The notes below the pieces were generated by a model. The model did no database searches. It saw nothing but the letters and a program-made list of their open reading frames with translations, and was not told where the DNA came from. Positions 42,406 to 51,598 of a stretch of DNA of 64,000 nt are shown here, in pieces. How positions within the stretch are numbered: the stretch's first letter is position 1; each line of letters opens with the position of its first letter. A program made the position numbers and the translations under genes. Source of the stretch: CAVRUZ01 sp963724495 (GTDB lineage Bacteria > Actinomycetota > Actinomycetes > Propionibacteriales > DAIQRJ01). Location of the stretch: the NCBI GenBank assembly GCA_963724495.1, contig CAVRUZ010000002.1:930001-994000 (forward strand). Reading direction: 5' to 3'.

Positions 42406-44088
42406 CTAGGCGAGCCGGCGCCCCTCCGGAGTCACCACGCGGAGCCATCGGTAGCCGTAGCCGTCCATCGCGACCTCCGCGCGTCCGTTCGCGTCGAGCT
42501 CGGTCTCCCCTTCCTGGAGCAGGTCGACCAAGCGGCAGCCCGGCGCGCAGTCGGTGAGCTGCAGCGGGACCGTGCACCGTTCCGAAGAGAGGTTGTGTAC
42601 GGCGACCATCCGCCGGTCGTCCCACTTGGCCTCGTGAGCCAGCACGCTGCGGTGTGGTTGGTCGAGGATCGTGAAGTCCGCCCAGCCGAGCTCGGGCGAC
42701 TCGCGGTACCTCCGGATCAACAAGCCCACGAAGCTCAAGAGAGAGTCCGGATCGGTGCGCTGGTCGGCGACGTTCACGTGCTCGGGACCGAAGGGGCCCG
42801 CTACGACGGGCCGTCGCAGGCGGGAAGGTGCTGCGGTCGTGAAGCCACCGTTGCGCTGGCGGGACCACTGCATGGGTGAGCGGACCGCCATGCGGCCTTC
42901 GATGTCGAGGTTCTCGCCCATGCCGATCTCCTCCCCGTAGAACAGCGAGGGCGTGCCGGGCAGGGAGAACATCAGGCTGTAGGCCATCTTGATCCGCCGT
43001 GGGTCGCCGTCGAGCATGGGCGGCAGCCGCCGCCGCAACCCTCGGCCGAAGAGCTGCAGCTCGGGCTCTGGGCCGAAGGCGCTGAAGACCTCCTGGCGCT
43101 CGCCCTCACTGAGCTTGTCGAGCGTGAGTTCGTCGTGGTTGCGCAGGAACGACGCCCACTGGGCGTCGTGGTTGATCGTCGGTCGTCGCTTCAGCGTGCG
43201 GGCGAGCGGTCGGGCGTCCTCGCGGGCCAGCGAGAGGTACATGTTCTGCATGCCGACGAAGTCGAACATCATCGTCAACTCGTCGCCGTCACGGCCGCCG
43301 AAGAACTTCGTCTGCTCCGGGTAGGGCAGGTTCACCTCTCCGAGCAGGATGCCGTCGCCCGTGCGCCTGCCGAGGAACGATCGCAAGGCGACGAGGTAGT
43401 CGTGCGGGTCGGCGAATCTCTCCTTCTGGCCCTCCGTGATCCCCTCAAGGCCGAGAAGGAAGGGCACGGCGTCGACGCGGAAGCCGGAGATGCCGAGCTC
43501 GAGCCAGAAGCCCATCACCTTTGCGATCTCGTCGCGGACTGTCGGGTTGGCCACGTTGAGGTCGGGCTGGTGCTTGTAGAACCGGTGCAGGTAGTACTCG
43601 CCGGAACGCTCGTCCAGCTCCCAGATGCTGTCCTCCTGGTCGGGAAAGACCACCTGGCTGGAGGTGTCCTGCTCGGGTGCCTCCGCGCGCCATACGTAGA
43701 AGTCCCGGAAGGGTGAGCTCTTGCTCGACCGTGCTGCCTTGAACCAGGGGTGCTTGTCCGACGTGTGATTCACCACCAAATCGACGATGACCCGGATGCC
43801 GCGGTCACGGGCGGTCCGCACCAGCTCGACCAGGTCGCCGTGCGTGCCCAGCCGAGGGTCGACGCCGTAGAAATCGGTGATGTCGTATCCGTCGTCGCGG
43901 TTGGCCGTCGGGTAGAACGGCATCAACCACAGGCAGGTGACGCCGAGCTCGGCGAGATAGTCGACCCGCTCCGTGACGCCGACGAAGTCGCCGACCCCGT
44001 CCCCGTTCCAGTCGAGGAAGGTCTCGACGTCCAGGCAGTAAACGACAGCCGTCTTCCACCACAGGTCTGCTGTGTCACTGATCCTCAT
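42406..44088 (-). CDS. GH13 alpha-amylase-family enzyme (trehalose-synthase-like)
   Basis: 560 residues from ATG 44088 (GGGAG upstream). The barrel has the GH13 regions: DLVVNHTS (103-110), GFRVDAV with nucleophile Asp206, LLGEVN with acid/base Glu251, and FLRNHDELT with Asp319. The start WWKTAVVYCLDVETFLDWNGDG and YDITDFYGVDPRLG are of the TreS/oligo-1,6-glucosidase type. A beta-sandwich C-domain follows. It could isomerise maltose to trehalose or hydrolyse alpha-glucosides; sequence alone does not decide. The LLM-oxidoreductase gene lies 61 bp upstream on the same strand. Confidence 0.88.
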   Translation of the reverse strand: MRISDTADLWWKTAVVYCLDVETFLDWNGDGVGDFVGVTERVDYLAELGVTCLWLMPFYPTANRDDGYDITDFYGVDPRLGTHGDLVELVRTARDRGIRVIVDLVVNHTSDKHPWFKAARSSKSSPFRDFYVWRAEAPEQDTSSQVVFPDQEDSIWELDERSGEYYLHRFYKHQPDLNVANPTVRDEIAKVMGFWLELGISGFRVDAVPFLLGLEGITEGQKERFADPHDYLVALRSFLGRRTGDGILLGEVNLPYPEQTKFFGGRDGDELTMMFDFVGMQNMYLSLAREDARPLARTLKRRPTINHDAQWASFLRNHDELTLDKLSEGERQEVFSAFGPEPELQLFGRGLRRRLPPMLDGDPRRIKMAYSLMFSLPGTPSLFYGEEIGMGENLDIEGRMAVRSPMQWSRQRNGGFTTAAPSRLRRPVVAGPFGPEHVNVADQRTDPDSLLSFVGLLIRRYRESPELGWADFTILDQPHRSVLAHEAKWDDRRMVAVHNLSSERCTVPLQLTDCAPGCRLVDLLQEGETELDANGRAEVAMDGYGYRWLRVVTPEGRRLA

Positions 44089-44149
44089 CTGAGTCTCCCG
44101 GGTAGGACGGTCGTGGTGGTTCTGCTGTCGAGTGGCACGGGGCAGATGG

Positions 44150-45112
44150 TCATTGACCCCGCAACTGCGGGAGCACACGATCCGCGAACGCCTCCTGGAA
44201 GGCCCGCTGATCCTGGCCGACATGGTGCAGGAACAGTTCGTCGAACCCGAGCTCGACGAACTCGGCGAGCCAAGCGGCGTGCCTGGCGAGGTCGTCGGAG
44301 ACGAGCACCACCTGCTTCACCTGCTCGACCGGAACGTGCTGCGAGGCGATGTCGAAGGTCTCGGCGGAGTCGATGTCCCAACATGCCGGTGGAGGGAACG
44401 TGTTGGTGCGCCACTGGTCGTGGGCGATCGCCTCCGCACGTTCCATCGACGGGTCCCAGGACAGGTGCACCTGCAGGCGCAACGGTCCCTGGCCCCCGGC
44501 ATCGCGGTAGGCGTCGATCATCTGGCGCAGCTTGTCGTGCGGCTGGTTCACGGTGATCAGCCCGTCGGCCCAGGCTGCGACCTCGCCCGCGGTGGTCACG
44601 CTGACCGCCGGGCCGACCAGGTGTGGCGCCGGGTCAGGCAAGGACCAGAGCCGCGCGCGGTTCACGGTGACGAGGCCCTGGTGGGTGACCTCCTCGCCAG
44701 CGAGGAGCCGGCGGATGACATCGACGCACTCCCGCAGCCTGGCGTTACGGACGTCCTTGGGTGGCCACGGGTCCCCGGTGATGAGCTCGTTCGAGGCCTC
44801 CCCTGAGCCCAGTGCGGCCCAGATCCGACCGGGGTACATGGCCCCGAGCGTGCCGAGCGCCTGCGCGATGATGGCCGGGTGGTACCGCTGCCCCGGGGCG
44901 TTCACGACGCCGAAGGGCAGCCTCGTCGTCGCCAACGCGGCGCCGAGCCAGGCCCAGGCGAAGCCTGACTGTCCCTGCCGCTCGCTCCACGGCGAGAAGT
45001 GGTCGGACGACATCGCGGCGTCGAACCCGAGTTGCTCTGCCCGCTGCACGTCCTGGAGCAGTTGTGCCGGGTGGATCTGCTCGTGCGAGCAGTGGACTCC
45101 GATGGTTGTCAT
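44150..45112 (-). CDS. LLM-class flavin-dependent oxidoreductase (TIGR03885-like)
   Basis: 320 residues from ATG 45112. A bacterial-luciferase-like TIM barrel with MTTIGVHCSHEQIHPAQLL, SDHFSPWSERQGQSGFAWAWLGAAL, YHPAIIAQALGTLGAMYPGR and LGSGEASNELITGDPWPPK. These resemble F420-dependent glucose-6-phosphate dehydrogenases; the TIGR03885-type subgroup is thought to use FMN rather than F420. I recall the same pairing with a GH13 gene in other actinobacteria, suggesting a role with an oligosaccharide or sugar phosphate. Cofactor and substrate are not proven. Confidence 0.86.
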   Translation of the reverse strand: MTTIGVHCSHEQIHPAQLLQDVQRAEQLGFDAAMSSDHFSPWSERQGQSGFAWAWLGAALATTRLPFGVVNAPGQRYHPAIIAQALGTLGAMYPGRIWAALGSGEASNELITGDPWPPKDVRNARLRECVDVIRRLLAGEEVTHQGLVTVNRARLWSLPDPAPHLVGPAVSVTTAGEVAAWADGLITVNQPHDKLRQMIDAYRDAGGQGPLRLQVHLSWDPSMERAEAIAHDQWRTNTFPPPACWDIDSAETFDIASQHVPVEQVKQVVLVSDDLARHAAWLAEFVELGFDELFLHHVGQDQRAFQEAFADRVLPQLRGQ

Positions 45113-45477
45113 GTACGCGTTGGCCCTATCCGTTCTCGTCGACATGTGGCAGTGGCCCGATGCGCCACGTCCACAGAGTGCCCCGCCCAAGGTGTTCCAC
45201 ACCTCCGGGGCACATTTGGGACGATGGCCGCCTGGCGCTGGAGTAGGGCCGGCGACCCTTCTCGACGGCCACTCCCGTTCAAACGGCGGCAGCCAAGGCA
45301 GCACTTCCCAGACCTGGGGACCAGATGCACGAGTACCGCGCGGCTGCGAAGCGCACCGCCGCGAAGCCCACTGCGAGAGCCTGAGCCCTCTGGCCCCCCC
45401 ACCAAGGAGCGCATCCTCGGCCGTGCCGTCGATCAAGCACCGGACGAAGTTCCCTTGCGTGTGACTTCTTGCCGCGT
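45113..45477. other. Intergenic, nothing recognised
   Basis: 365 bp between the LLM oxidoreductase and the ThrE-like gene. Frames on both strands are open because of high GC but show no family match, ribosome-binding site or hydrophobic pattern. It should hold the promoter of the oxidoreductase/GH13 transcript. Confidence 0.5.
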
Positions 45478-46698
45478 CTACCCGGTCGTCTGTATGGCCC
45501 TCGCTCGCCAGCGTTCGGTCGCGATCACTCCGAGGGCCAGGGCGAGCGCCACAGTTGGGACCTGAAGAGCGAAGTCGCCAAGGTCTTGCAGTCCAGATAT
45601 CGGGTCACCGCCAAAGAGTGCAGTAACGCCTCGCACACCGAGGCCGCCAACGGTCAGCACGAAGAAGCCACCAAGCATCAAGGCGAGCCGTGGTGGCCGC
45701 TCGGGATGTGCTCCAACGAGATTCGCGTATGCCCCGAGGATCGCCCCCGCGACCAGTGTCCCGACGACCGAGCCGGCAATCACGGTTGCTCCCTGCTGAA
45801 GCAGGAACGTGACGATCACGCTGGGAATCAGCCAGGGAAGTACACGAAGCTCCGCGTTGAAGGCCAGGACCAGACCGACACAGAAGACAACCCAGGCAAG
45901 GATGACGACCAGCCAGTGCAGTTGCTGCGGAGGCACCGTCTCGAAGAGGTAGTCGAGATGACCTGTGACGCCGGCCGCGGCGACGATACCGATCACGATC
46001 AGACCCAGCGTGAACACGGCGAACACCAGTCGAACAGCCCCTGCCGTGAGCCGCATTCCCAGGAGCTCGGCAGCAGCGGCTGAGAGGGTGTCGCCTGGGA
46101 CCGTGATGAACAGCGCGGGGAGGACGATCAGCGTCACGCCCGCGCTCCCGGCGAGACCTGACATCGTTGTTATGCCCAACGTGGTGATCACGAAGGCGCC
46201 GAGAAATGGCAGCAGTCCCTCGAGCGGCCGACCCTGTGTGGCGACCAGTAGCAGACCCATGACCATGCCCAGAACGGCGGCCGCGCCCACCTCGCCCCAG
46301 GAACCGACGACGCTCGGGGCGAATCCAGCAGCGAAGAGCGCGACACCGAACACCCGGACCCACCACGGCCACCGTGGCGATGACGCCTCGACCGCCTCGA
46401 GTTGGCGGCAGGCCGCGTCGGCGTCCAGGCCGCGCTCGATTTGGACCAGCACTCGCTTGAGCGCCGCGAGCTGGTCGAGCCGAAAGATGCCCGGCGTCGC
46501 CCGGAGGACTGCCAGACTGCCGACGGCCTTCGAGTCCTCATCCCGGATGAGGATCTGTTCCGGCAGCGTCACGACATCCACAGCGATGCCGTAGGCCCCA
46601 GCCGTCCGCGCAACATAGCGCTCCAGCGTTTCAACACCTTCGGCGCTGGATTGCAAGGAAAGGCGCGCAACGCGTACGACGGCGTCGAAAGCGGTCAT
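45478..46698 (-). CDS. Threonine/serine exporter ThrE-like membrane protein
   Basis: 406 residues from ATG 46698. The N-terminal 130 residues are soluble (AEGVETLERYVARTAGAYGIAVDVVTLPEQIL, resembling the DUF1212/ThrE N-domain), and about ten hydrophobic segments follow, including the characteristic VLPALFITVPGDTLSAAAAELLGM and AHPERPPRLALMLGGFFVLTVGG. Both halves of the bipartite ThrE family are in one chain, as in Corynebacterium ThrE, though this one is shorter. Substrate could be threonine, serine or another amino acid. Confidence 0.85.
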   Translation of the reverse strand: MTAFDAVVRVARLSLQSSAEGVETLERYVARTAGAYGIAVDVVTLPEQILIRDEDSKAVGSLAVLRATPGIFRLDQLAALKRVLVQIERGLDADAACRQLEAVEASSPRWPWWVRVFGVALFAAGFAPSVVGSWGEVGAAAVLGMVMGLLLVATQGRPLEGLLPFLGAFVITTLGITTMSGLAGSAGVTLIVLPALFITVPGDTLSAAAAELLGMRLTAGAVRLVFAVFTLGLIVIGIVAAAGVTGHLDYLFETVPPQQLHWLVVILAWVVFCVGLVLAFNAELRVLPWLIPSVIVTFLLQQGATVIAGSVVGTLVAGAILGAYANLVGAHPERPPRLALMLGGFFVLTVGGLGVRGVTALFGGDPISGLQDLGDFALQVPTVALALALGVIATERWRARAIQTTG

Positions 46699-46894
46699 GC
46701 GGGCATCTTCGCACCGGCCTCTGGTCCGCGTGCGGTCTGACCGAGACCAACTGCGTGTGCACGTCGACCGGGCCGGGAGGCGGCTCACCGGTCTGCTAGG
46801 GAACGCAGGAATGCAGTATGAGAATTCTGTCATCCGGCATCGGCGTGGCCGATTCGCTCGGCTCATCCGTGTGCCTTGGATGCACAGTTGTTCG

Positions 46895-48049
46895 TCAGTG
46901 GTGGAAGAGCCGGCGGTCGGTGGGGACCAGCGAGATCCCGTGCTGGCGACAGGCAGCTTGGACATCGCCTGACCTCGCGGATCCACCAGGTTCGGCTATG
47001 TAGTCGACGCCGTGGCGGCGAGCCTCGTCGACGTTGTCGCGGAACGGGAGAGCTCCATCCGAGGCGAACGCGACTCGATCGAGCCGCCGCGCCCAGTCGT
47101 TGCGCTGGTCGTCGCTCAGGGGGATCAGCGGCGAGGTCAGAGCCTGACCGAGTCGGTCGTCTTCGTCCGGACTGAGGTCGCCTTCCGCGCAGCGGACCTG
47201 CCAGTTGATGCGCTCCTGACGACGAACGCCCTTGTGGAACTTGAGATCCGCAAGGGCGGGGTGCCGCCGGCGCCACCACGTGTCGACCTTGGACCCAGCG
47301 AGTCGGGTGCAGTCGATGCGCGATTGCTGCCCTGCACCGATGCCGAGCGTGATGCCGTCGCGGATATAGCACACCGAGTTCGACTGGGTGTAGCGCAAGG
47401 TAATGAGTCCCAGTTGAAGATCGTTCCACGCCGATTGCGTAAGGGCCTCGTCCGCAGACGGGTCGGCCAACGTCAACGTGAGTGGTGCTGTGTCACGGCT
47501 CTGAGTCAGTCGCAGTCCGTGCACGTCGCGAGACTCGAAGTCTGGCGGAGTGAAGGTCTCATCCGCTTGCAGGATGAGGAATGTACCCGCCTTCTTCCGG
47601 GCGAGGCTGGAGATCGTGCCTGGCTCGAAGGCCGGCGCAATGATGCCGTCACTGACAACCCGCGACAGGACCTGGGCTAGGTCGTCGTCCACCGGATGAG
47701 AGACGGCGACGAAGTCACCGTAGGACGAGCGCGGGTCGACATCGCGACACCGCAGATACGCGCTGGCGACCGCCGAGAGCCGATCAGATCCCACTCCATA
47801 CAGCGAAGCGGTGGCAGGATCGAGCGGCCCTGCGACGGCGGCTCCGGCGGGCGACACGTGCTTGAACGACGTGGCCGCCGGCTGAGCCAGGGCACGACTC
47901 GCCTCCCGAACCAGCTGCCAGCCGTTGAGAGCGTCCAGCAGGTTGATGTACGACGGGTCACCGTTGACGACGCGAAGCGGCCACTTCTCGCCCACACTGG
48001 GGATAGCCTGCGCCCGCTGACCGGGGTTCATTCCGTAGCGAAGTTGCAT
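46895..48049 (-). CDS. Stand-alone AICAR transformylase (PurH C-domain-like)
   Basis: 384 residues from ATG 48049, preceded by GAGGAGACCAGG. It covers the formyltransferase half of PurH: LRYGMNPGQRAQAI at the N-terminus, catalytic Lys63-His64 in SFKHVSPAGAA, AYLRCRDVDPRSSYGDFVAVSHPVD, YTQSNSVCYIRDG, GQQSRIDC and FASDGALPFRDNVD near the end. The N-terminal IMP cyclohydrolase domain is absent. It would transfer a formyl group from 10-formyl-THF to AICAR, or act on an analogue in secondary metabolism. No other purine gene is adjacent. Confidence 0.88.
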   Translation of the reverse strand: MQLRYGMNPGQRAQAIPSVGEKWPLRVVNGDPSYINLLDALNGWQLVREASRALAQPAATSFKHVSPAGAAVAGPLDPATASLYGVGSDRLSAVASAYLRCRDVDPRSSYGDFVAVSHPVDDDLAQVLSRVVSDGIIAPAFEPGTISSLARKKAGTFLILQADETFTPPDFESRDVHGLRLTQSRDTAPLTLTLADPSADEALTQSAWNDLQLGLITLRYTQSNSVCYIRDGITLGIGAGQQSRIDCTRLAGSKVDTWWRRRHPALADLKFHKGVRRQERINWQVRCAEGDLSPDEDDRLGQALTSPLIPLSDDQRNDWARRLDRVAFASDGALPFRDNVDEARRHGVDYIAEPGGSARSGDVQAACRQHGISLVPTDRRLFHH

Positions 48050-48228
48050 CCTGGTCTCCTCAGCCTTGGAACTGCTGACGGAGACGCCCAGGCGGTCGAC
48101 GCTCACATCGGTGAGTGGCTGCTCCCCTGTGGTGGTCCACCTACGCCAGTCGCAACCACGACCAACCTACCGGGGATGCCGTCGACCAAGGCAGTAACTC
48201 CATGATGGCTGACTGCGAGGACGGGATG

Positions 48229-49212
48229 TCAGACGGCAACGTCATGGTCCAGCAGCCATCGAGCTGTGGCTCGGCGCGGCTCGTCGCTCCAGTCGCAGAT
48301 GTCAATGAACAACGGCACGGCGGCGATGTAGGCCGGCAGTGCCTCGCGCTCGAGGCTGCTCAGCGTCCAGCCTGCGCCCTCTTCGTAGGCCTGGATGAGC
48401 GTCGGAACCTGTGCCCACGTGAACGAGTCCGAGTCGACCGGCTGTTCGGCCGAAGACGAGAAGGCCAGATGGGCGATGGCGTAGGCGACGTCGTGAATGC
48501 GAGGCCCGGGCGCGGCACCTGCAAGATCGAGATACACGGCCTCGCCCTCGGTGCCTTGCATGATGTTGCCGGCGTGCGCGTCACCATGGATCAGCTGCCT
48601 GGGAAGCCGCGCAGCTGGAACCCAACTTCGCTGCAGCTGACGGGTCAGGTCGTCAAGCTCGGCTACCACGCGAGGATCTTGCAGGGACTCGACGCCGGCT
48701 AGCGCGTTGATACGGAGCCAACGGCGCAATGTGACTGGAGTCGTCCAGCTGCGGTTCATCGGACGTGCCAAAGGAGCTGAGACGGTGGACAGCCCGCGGT
48801 GGAGACGTCCGATCGCGTTGAAGAGCCACTGACGTGCGGCATCGCCAGGCGCTGCCCACTGGACGGTGAGGTACTGCTCGAGTTCGGCCCACCTCGGTCC
48901 GCACCGGAAGATCGAGTGGCCATTGCGTATGACCGGCCTGGGCACCGCTAGCCCCTGGGACCCGAGGGCTACTCGCAGCCGGTGTCCTGCCTCGAGCCGA
49001 CGCCTCGTGATGTACGGCTTGTGAATGCGCAGAACCAGTTGCGCTGTGTCGACCAGGAGGTTGAGGCTGTCTTCGCCGCCGAGGTCGGTCACTGACGAGC
49101 CCGGAGCAATCTGCCTGAGCAGTTGCTGGACGTCTCCATCACCGATTGGCACCCGGCCCTCTGGCGCACCGTGGCGGGCGTACCAGGCTCTTACGACGGG
49201 ATGGCCGATCAC
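48229..49212 (-). CDS. Aminoglycoside-phosphotransferase-like kinase (APH family)
   Basis: About 327 residues if started at the GTG at 49212; no strong ribosome-binding site decides. Protein-kinase-like fold with LHGDAHAGN-type catalytic loop (LIHGDAHAGNIM) and DFG-equivalent (AVYLDLAGAAPGPRIHDVAY). The N-terminal P-loop region is NLLVDTAQLVLRIHKPYITRRR. Substrate could be an aminoglycoside, choline-like or sugar; not determinable. The frame is open upstream through the MFS remnant, but that part is not coding. Confidence 0.8.
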   Translation of the reverse strand: MIGHPVVRAWYARHGAPEGRVPIGDGDVQQLLRQIAPGSSVTDLGGEDSLNLLVDTAQLVLRIHKPYITRRRLEAGHRLRVALGSQGLAVPRPVIRNGHSIFRCGPRWAELEQYLTVQWAAPGDAARQWLFNAIGRLHRGLSTVSAPLARPMNRSWTTPVTLRRWLRINALAGVESLQDPRVVAELDDLTRQLQRSWVPAARLPRQLIHGDAHAGNIMQGTEGEAVYLDLAGAAPGPRIHDVAYAIAHLAFSSSAEQPVDSDSFTWAQVPTLIQAYEEGAGWTLSSLEREALPAYIAAVPLFIDICDWSDEPRRATARWLLDHDVAV

Positions 49213-49265
49213 AGTCGGATGGTCTCTGGTCGATGGGACGAACGCCAACCGCTCGGATGTCGCGC

Positions 49266-49790
49266 CTAGCGCTGCGTTCCGACTGAGAGCGCACGCCGCA
49301 TCCTCATGGTGGAAACGACTGCCAGGCAGGCCGCGACAGCAGCGAGCCCGAATCCTCCCGACGGCCCGAGTCGTTCGGCCACGGCACCGGCTGCGGCGCT
49401 CCCGGCGGCGGAAGCCACCAGTCCCAGGCTGACCATCGAGGTGTAGGCGGACGTGAGCGACTGCGGAGCTGTGACGTCGTCCAACAGCGCGGACATGCAG
49501 ATGCCGACGCTGGCGCCGACGGCGCCACTGACCAGCAGGGTGAGGAAAAGCGCAGGCAGAACTCCGGAGGCAGGCACGGCAACCCAGGCAGCCACGGCCA
49601 TCAGCACCAGCAAGACGAGCAGCTGCCGGGACCGTTGGCGCGCCAGCGGCATCGCCCCGTAGGCGAGTCCGCCGACCAGATCCCCGACCGGGGTCAAGGC
49701 CTGCTGGCCAGTGTCCTGCGCGATCACCACGCCGGCTTCGCTCAGGAGCCCGGTGCTGGCGACTCCACCTGGTGATCCTGCGCTGGCCGA
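49266..49790 (-). pseudogene. C-terminal fragment of an MFS transporter
   Basis: About 170 residues ending at 49266 with five to six hydrophobic segments (LLVLLVLMAVAAWVAVPA, ALFLTLLVSGAVGASVGI, AYTSMVSLGLVASAAGSAA, GFGLAAVAACLAVVS) and AGAVAERLGPSGG. It corresponds to the last half of an MFS permease. The N-terminal half is missing; upstream sequence belongs in another frame to a different, broken protein, so a deletion junction lies near 49790. Confidence 0.72.
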
Positions 49791-50310
49791 GGCCGGTGGT
49801 GGCGGTCCCCCGACGAAGCCTCCGGGCGACACCCACGAGAAGCAGGATGACTGCGGCGAGGGGACCGACGAACAGCAGGTACCCAGTGGGTCCTGCCTGC
49901 TCATCCACCGGCAGCCACTCGGGCAGGAAGCCGGCGGAGTCGGAGGATTCGGCGGCCTGCGTGCGCGGACCGGCGAGTTGGCGGGTGGCCGTGCACGCAT
50001 TGTCCTGGTAGGGCGGGCCACTGTTGGTCGGATGGAACTCATACCGGCCGCCTAAGGCGAAGCGGCGGTCGACTGACGTGTAGGTATTCGAGAGGTGACT
50101 GCGGTTCGGCGTACCGAACACCGTGACCGTCTATCCGTCATCGTTGATGACCGTCGCTACCCGGCCACGCTCCTCCGTCTCGATGACCGTGCCGGTGAAG
50201 GCATATGGAGAAGGGCTGGGTGGACCCGCGCATGATGCGTGAGCGACCGATGCCGGTGCCGACAGGCTGAATGCGCCGGCGGCGACGACAAGAACCGCCG
50301 ATCGCCGCAC
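49790..50310 (-). pseudogene. Secreted, membrane-anchored protein with in-frame stop
   Basis: From a GTG at about 50310 (AGGGGA upstream) the frame encodes a signal peptide (SAVLVVAAGAFSLSAPASVAHA), ASCAGPPSPSPYAFTGTVIETEERGR and VATVINDDG, then meets TAG at 50131-50133. The same frame continues TVTVFGTPNRSHLSNTYTSVDRRFALGG, NSGPPYQDNACTATRQL and a C-terminal membrane helix (GYLLFVGPLAAVILLLVGVARRLRRG). It is thus one protein cut by a nonsense codon. The 3' end runs without its own stop into the MFS fragment. Function unknown. Confidence 0.65.
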
Positions 50311-50470
50311 TGCCACTCCCCTGAGCCTCACCCGACTGTGACGGTTCGCGGAGGGGAACGGTTCCACTCTCAGCCCAGGACTCCGCGAAGTGGAAGACGA
50401 GCCGTCGAACGGGAGCACGAGGGGTCGTCGATGTACCTGACCCGGCCGTGCAGGAGAGCTAGCCTGAATC

Positions 50471-51262
50471 ATGAACGTGCCCAAAGTTGTCTGGCGAACG
50501 TGCTACGAGCTGCTGGCGGCGCGAGTCCGGACACCCGACTGGGCCTTCATGAACTACGGCTATAGCCCGGTTGCACAAGGCAGACCCCCACCTGCCCTGC
50601 AAGCATCGGATGAGGCGGACCGGCTGGCGATCCAGCTCTACGACCACACGCTGGGCGACGCGGCTCTGAACGGCACCGACGTGTTGGAGGTCGGCTCTGG
50701 CAGAGGTGGTGGCGCGTCGTACATTGCGCGCTATCGACACCCGCAAACCGTTACCGGATTGGACTTCTCGGAGCGAGCCGTCGATCTGTGCATCGAGCAT
50801 CGGCGAGCACCTGGTCTGACGTTCGTGCTCGGCGATGCCCAAGCGATGCCGTTTGCTGACGGGTCGTTCGACGCAGTGGTCAATGTCGAGTCCTCGCACT
50901 GCTACCCATCCGTCGAACGGTTCCTAGCGGAAGTGGACCGGGTTCTCCGCCCGACTGGGTCGCTGTTCTTTGCCGACCTCCGGACTCTCGACGGTCTGGC
51001 GACCCTTCGAGGCCAACTGGCGGCGAGTGCGCTCACCCTGCAGACACTGTCGGACATCACCGAAAACGTGCTGGCAGCGTTGCGGCTCGACAGTGATCGG
51101 AAGGTCGAACTGATCCGGTCGTCCATTCCTCGGGTGGTCAGACGGCCGATGCGCAGCTTTGCGGGAATCCGCGGAACCACGAACTACAAGGGCTTCAAGA
51201 GCGGACGGATGCGCTACGTCAGTGCAGTGCTGACGAAGAGTGCGCCGGGCCAAGAGGCCTAG
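50471..51262 (+). CDS. SAM-dependent methyltransferase (Rv2952-like)
   Basis: 263 residues. Motif I is DVLEVGSGRGGGASYIARY, followed by LDFSERAVDLC, GDAQAMPFADGSFDAVVNVESSHCYPSVERFLAEVDRVLRPTG, and FAGIRGTTNYKGFKSGRMRY at the end. The order and wording match the mycobacterial phthiotriol/phenolphthiotriol dimycocerosate methyltransferase family (Rv2952). No PDIM genes are nearby, so the substrate is probably a different lipid. The upstream region (50311-50470) is the probable promoter, shared back to back with the broken secreted protein. Confidence 0.87.
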   Translation: MNVPKVVWRTCYELLAARVRTPDWAFMNYGYSPVAQGRPPPALQASDEADRLAIQLYDHTLGDAALNGTDVLEVGSGRGGGASYIARYRHPQTVTGLDFSERAVDLCIEHRRAPGLTFVLGDAQAMPFADGSFDAVVNVESSHCYPSVERFLAEVDRVLRPTGSLFFADLRTLDGLATLRGQLAASALTLQTLSDITENVLAALRLDSDRKVELIRSSIPRVVRRPMRSFAGIRGTTNYKGFKSGRMRYVSAVLTKSAPGQEA

Positions 51263-51285
51263 ACCACGGCAGCTGTCGCGACTGG

Positions 51286-51598
51286 TCAGGTGACGGCGCG
51301 AAGCAGCGCGGTCACGACCACCGCGACCACCAGCACGACGAGGAAGCCTGCCCGGAGAAGGAGAGCGACCACTCCCGCGCCCATCCCGACCAGGGCGCGC
51401 CAGTCGACGGTGTACTGGCGCCCACCGTCGAACAGCGAGACAGCGATCAGAGCGGCCAGCATGGCCACCGGCAGGAAGCGCAGCGATCCGTCGCACAACC
51501 GGCCGGCCGAGCACCGATTCGGGCAGCGAAAGCCCAGCCAGCTTGAGCAGATAGCTGCCGACGCACGACACGATCAGGGCGATCCAGAGGGGCGTCAT
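51286..51598 (-). pseudogene. azlD: Branched-chain amino acid exporter subunit AzlD, frameshifted
   Basis: The ATG at 51598 overlaps the azlC stop by 4 bases. The frame begins PLWIALIVSCVGSYLLKLAG and ESVLGRPVVRR, then a one-base insertion near 51490 moves to the frame SLRFLPVAMLAALIAVSLFDGG...VVTALLRAVT. The joined protein has the three or four helices of AzlD. As read, the exporter would lack its small subunit. Confidence 0.82.
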
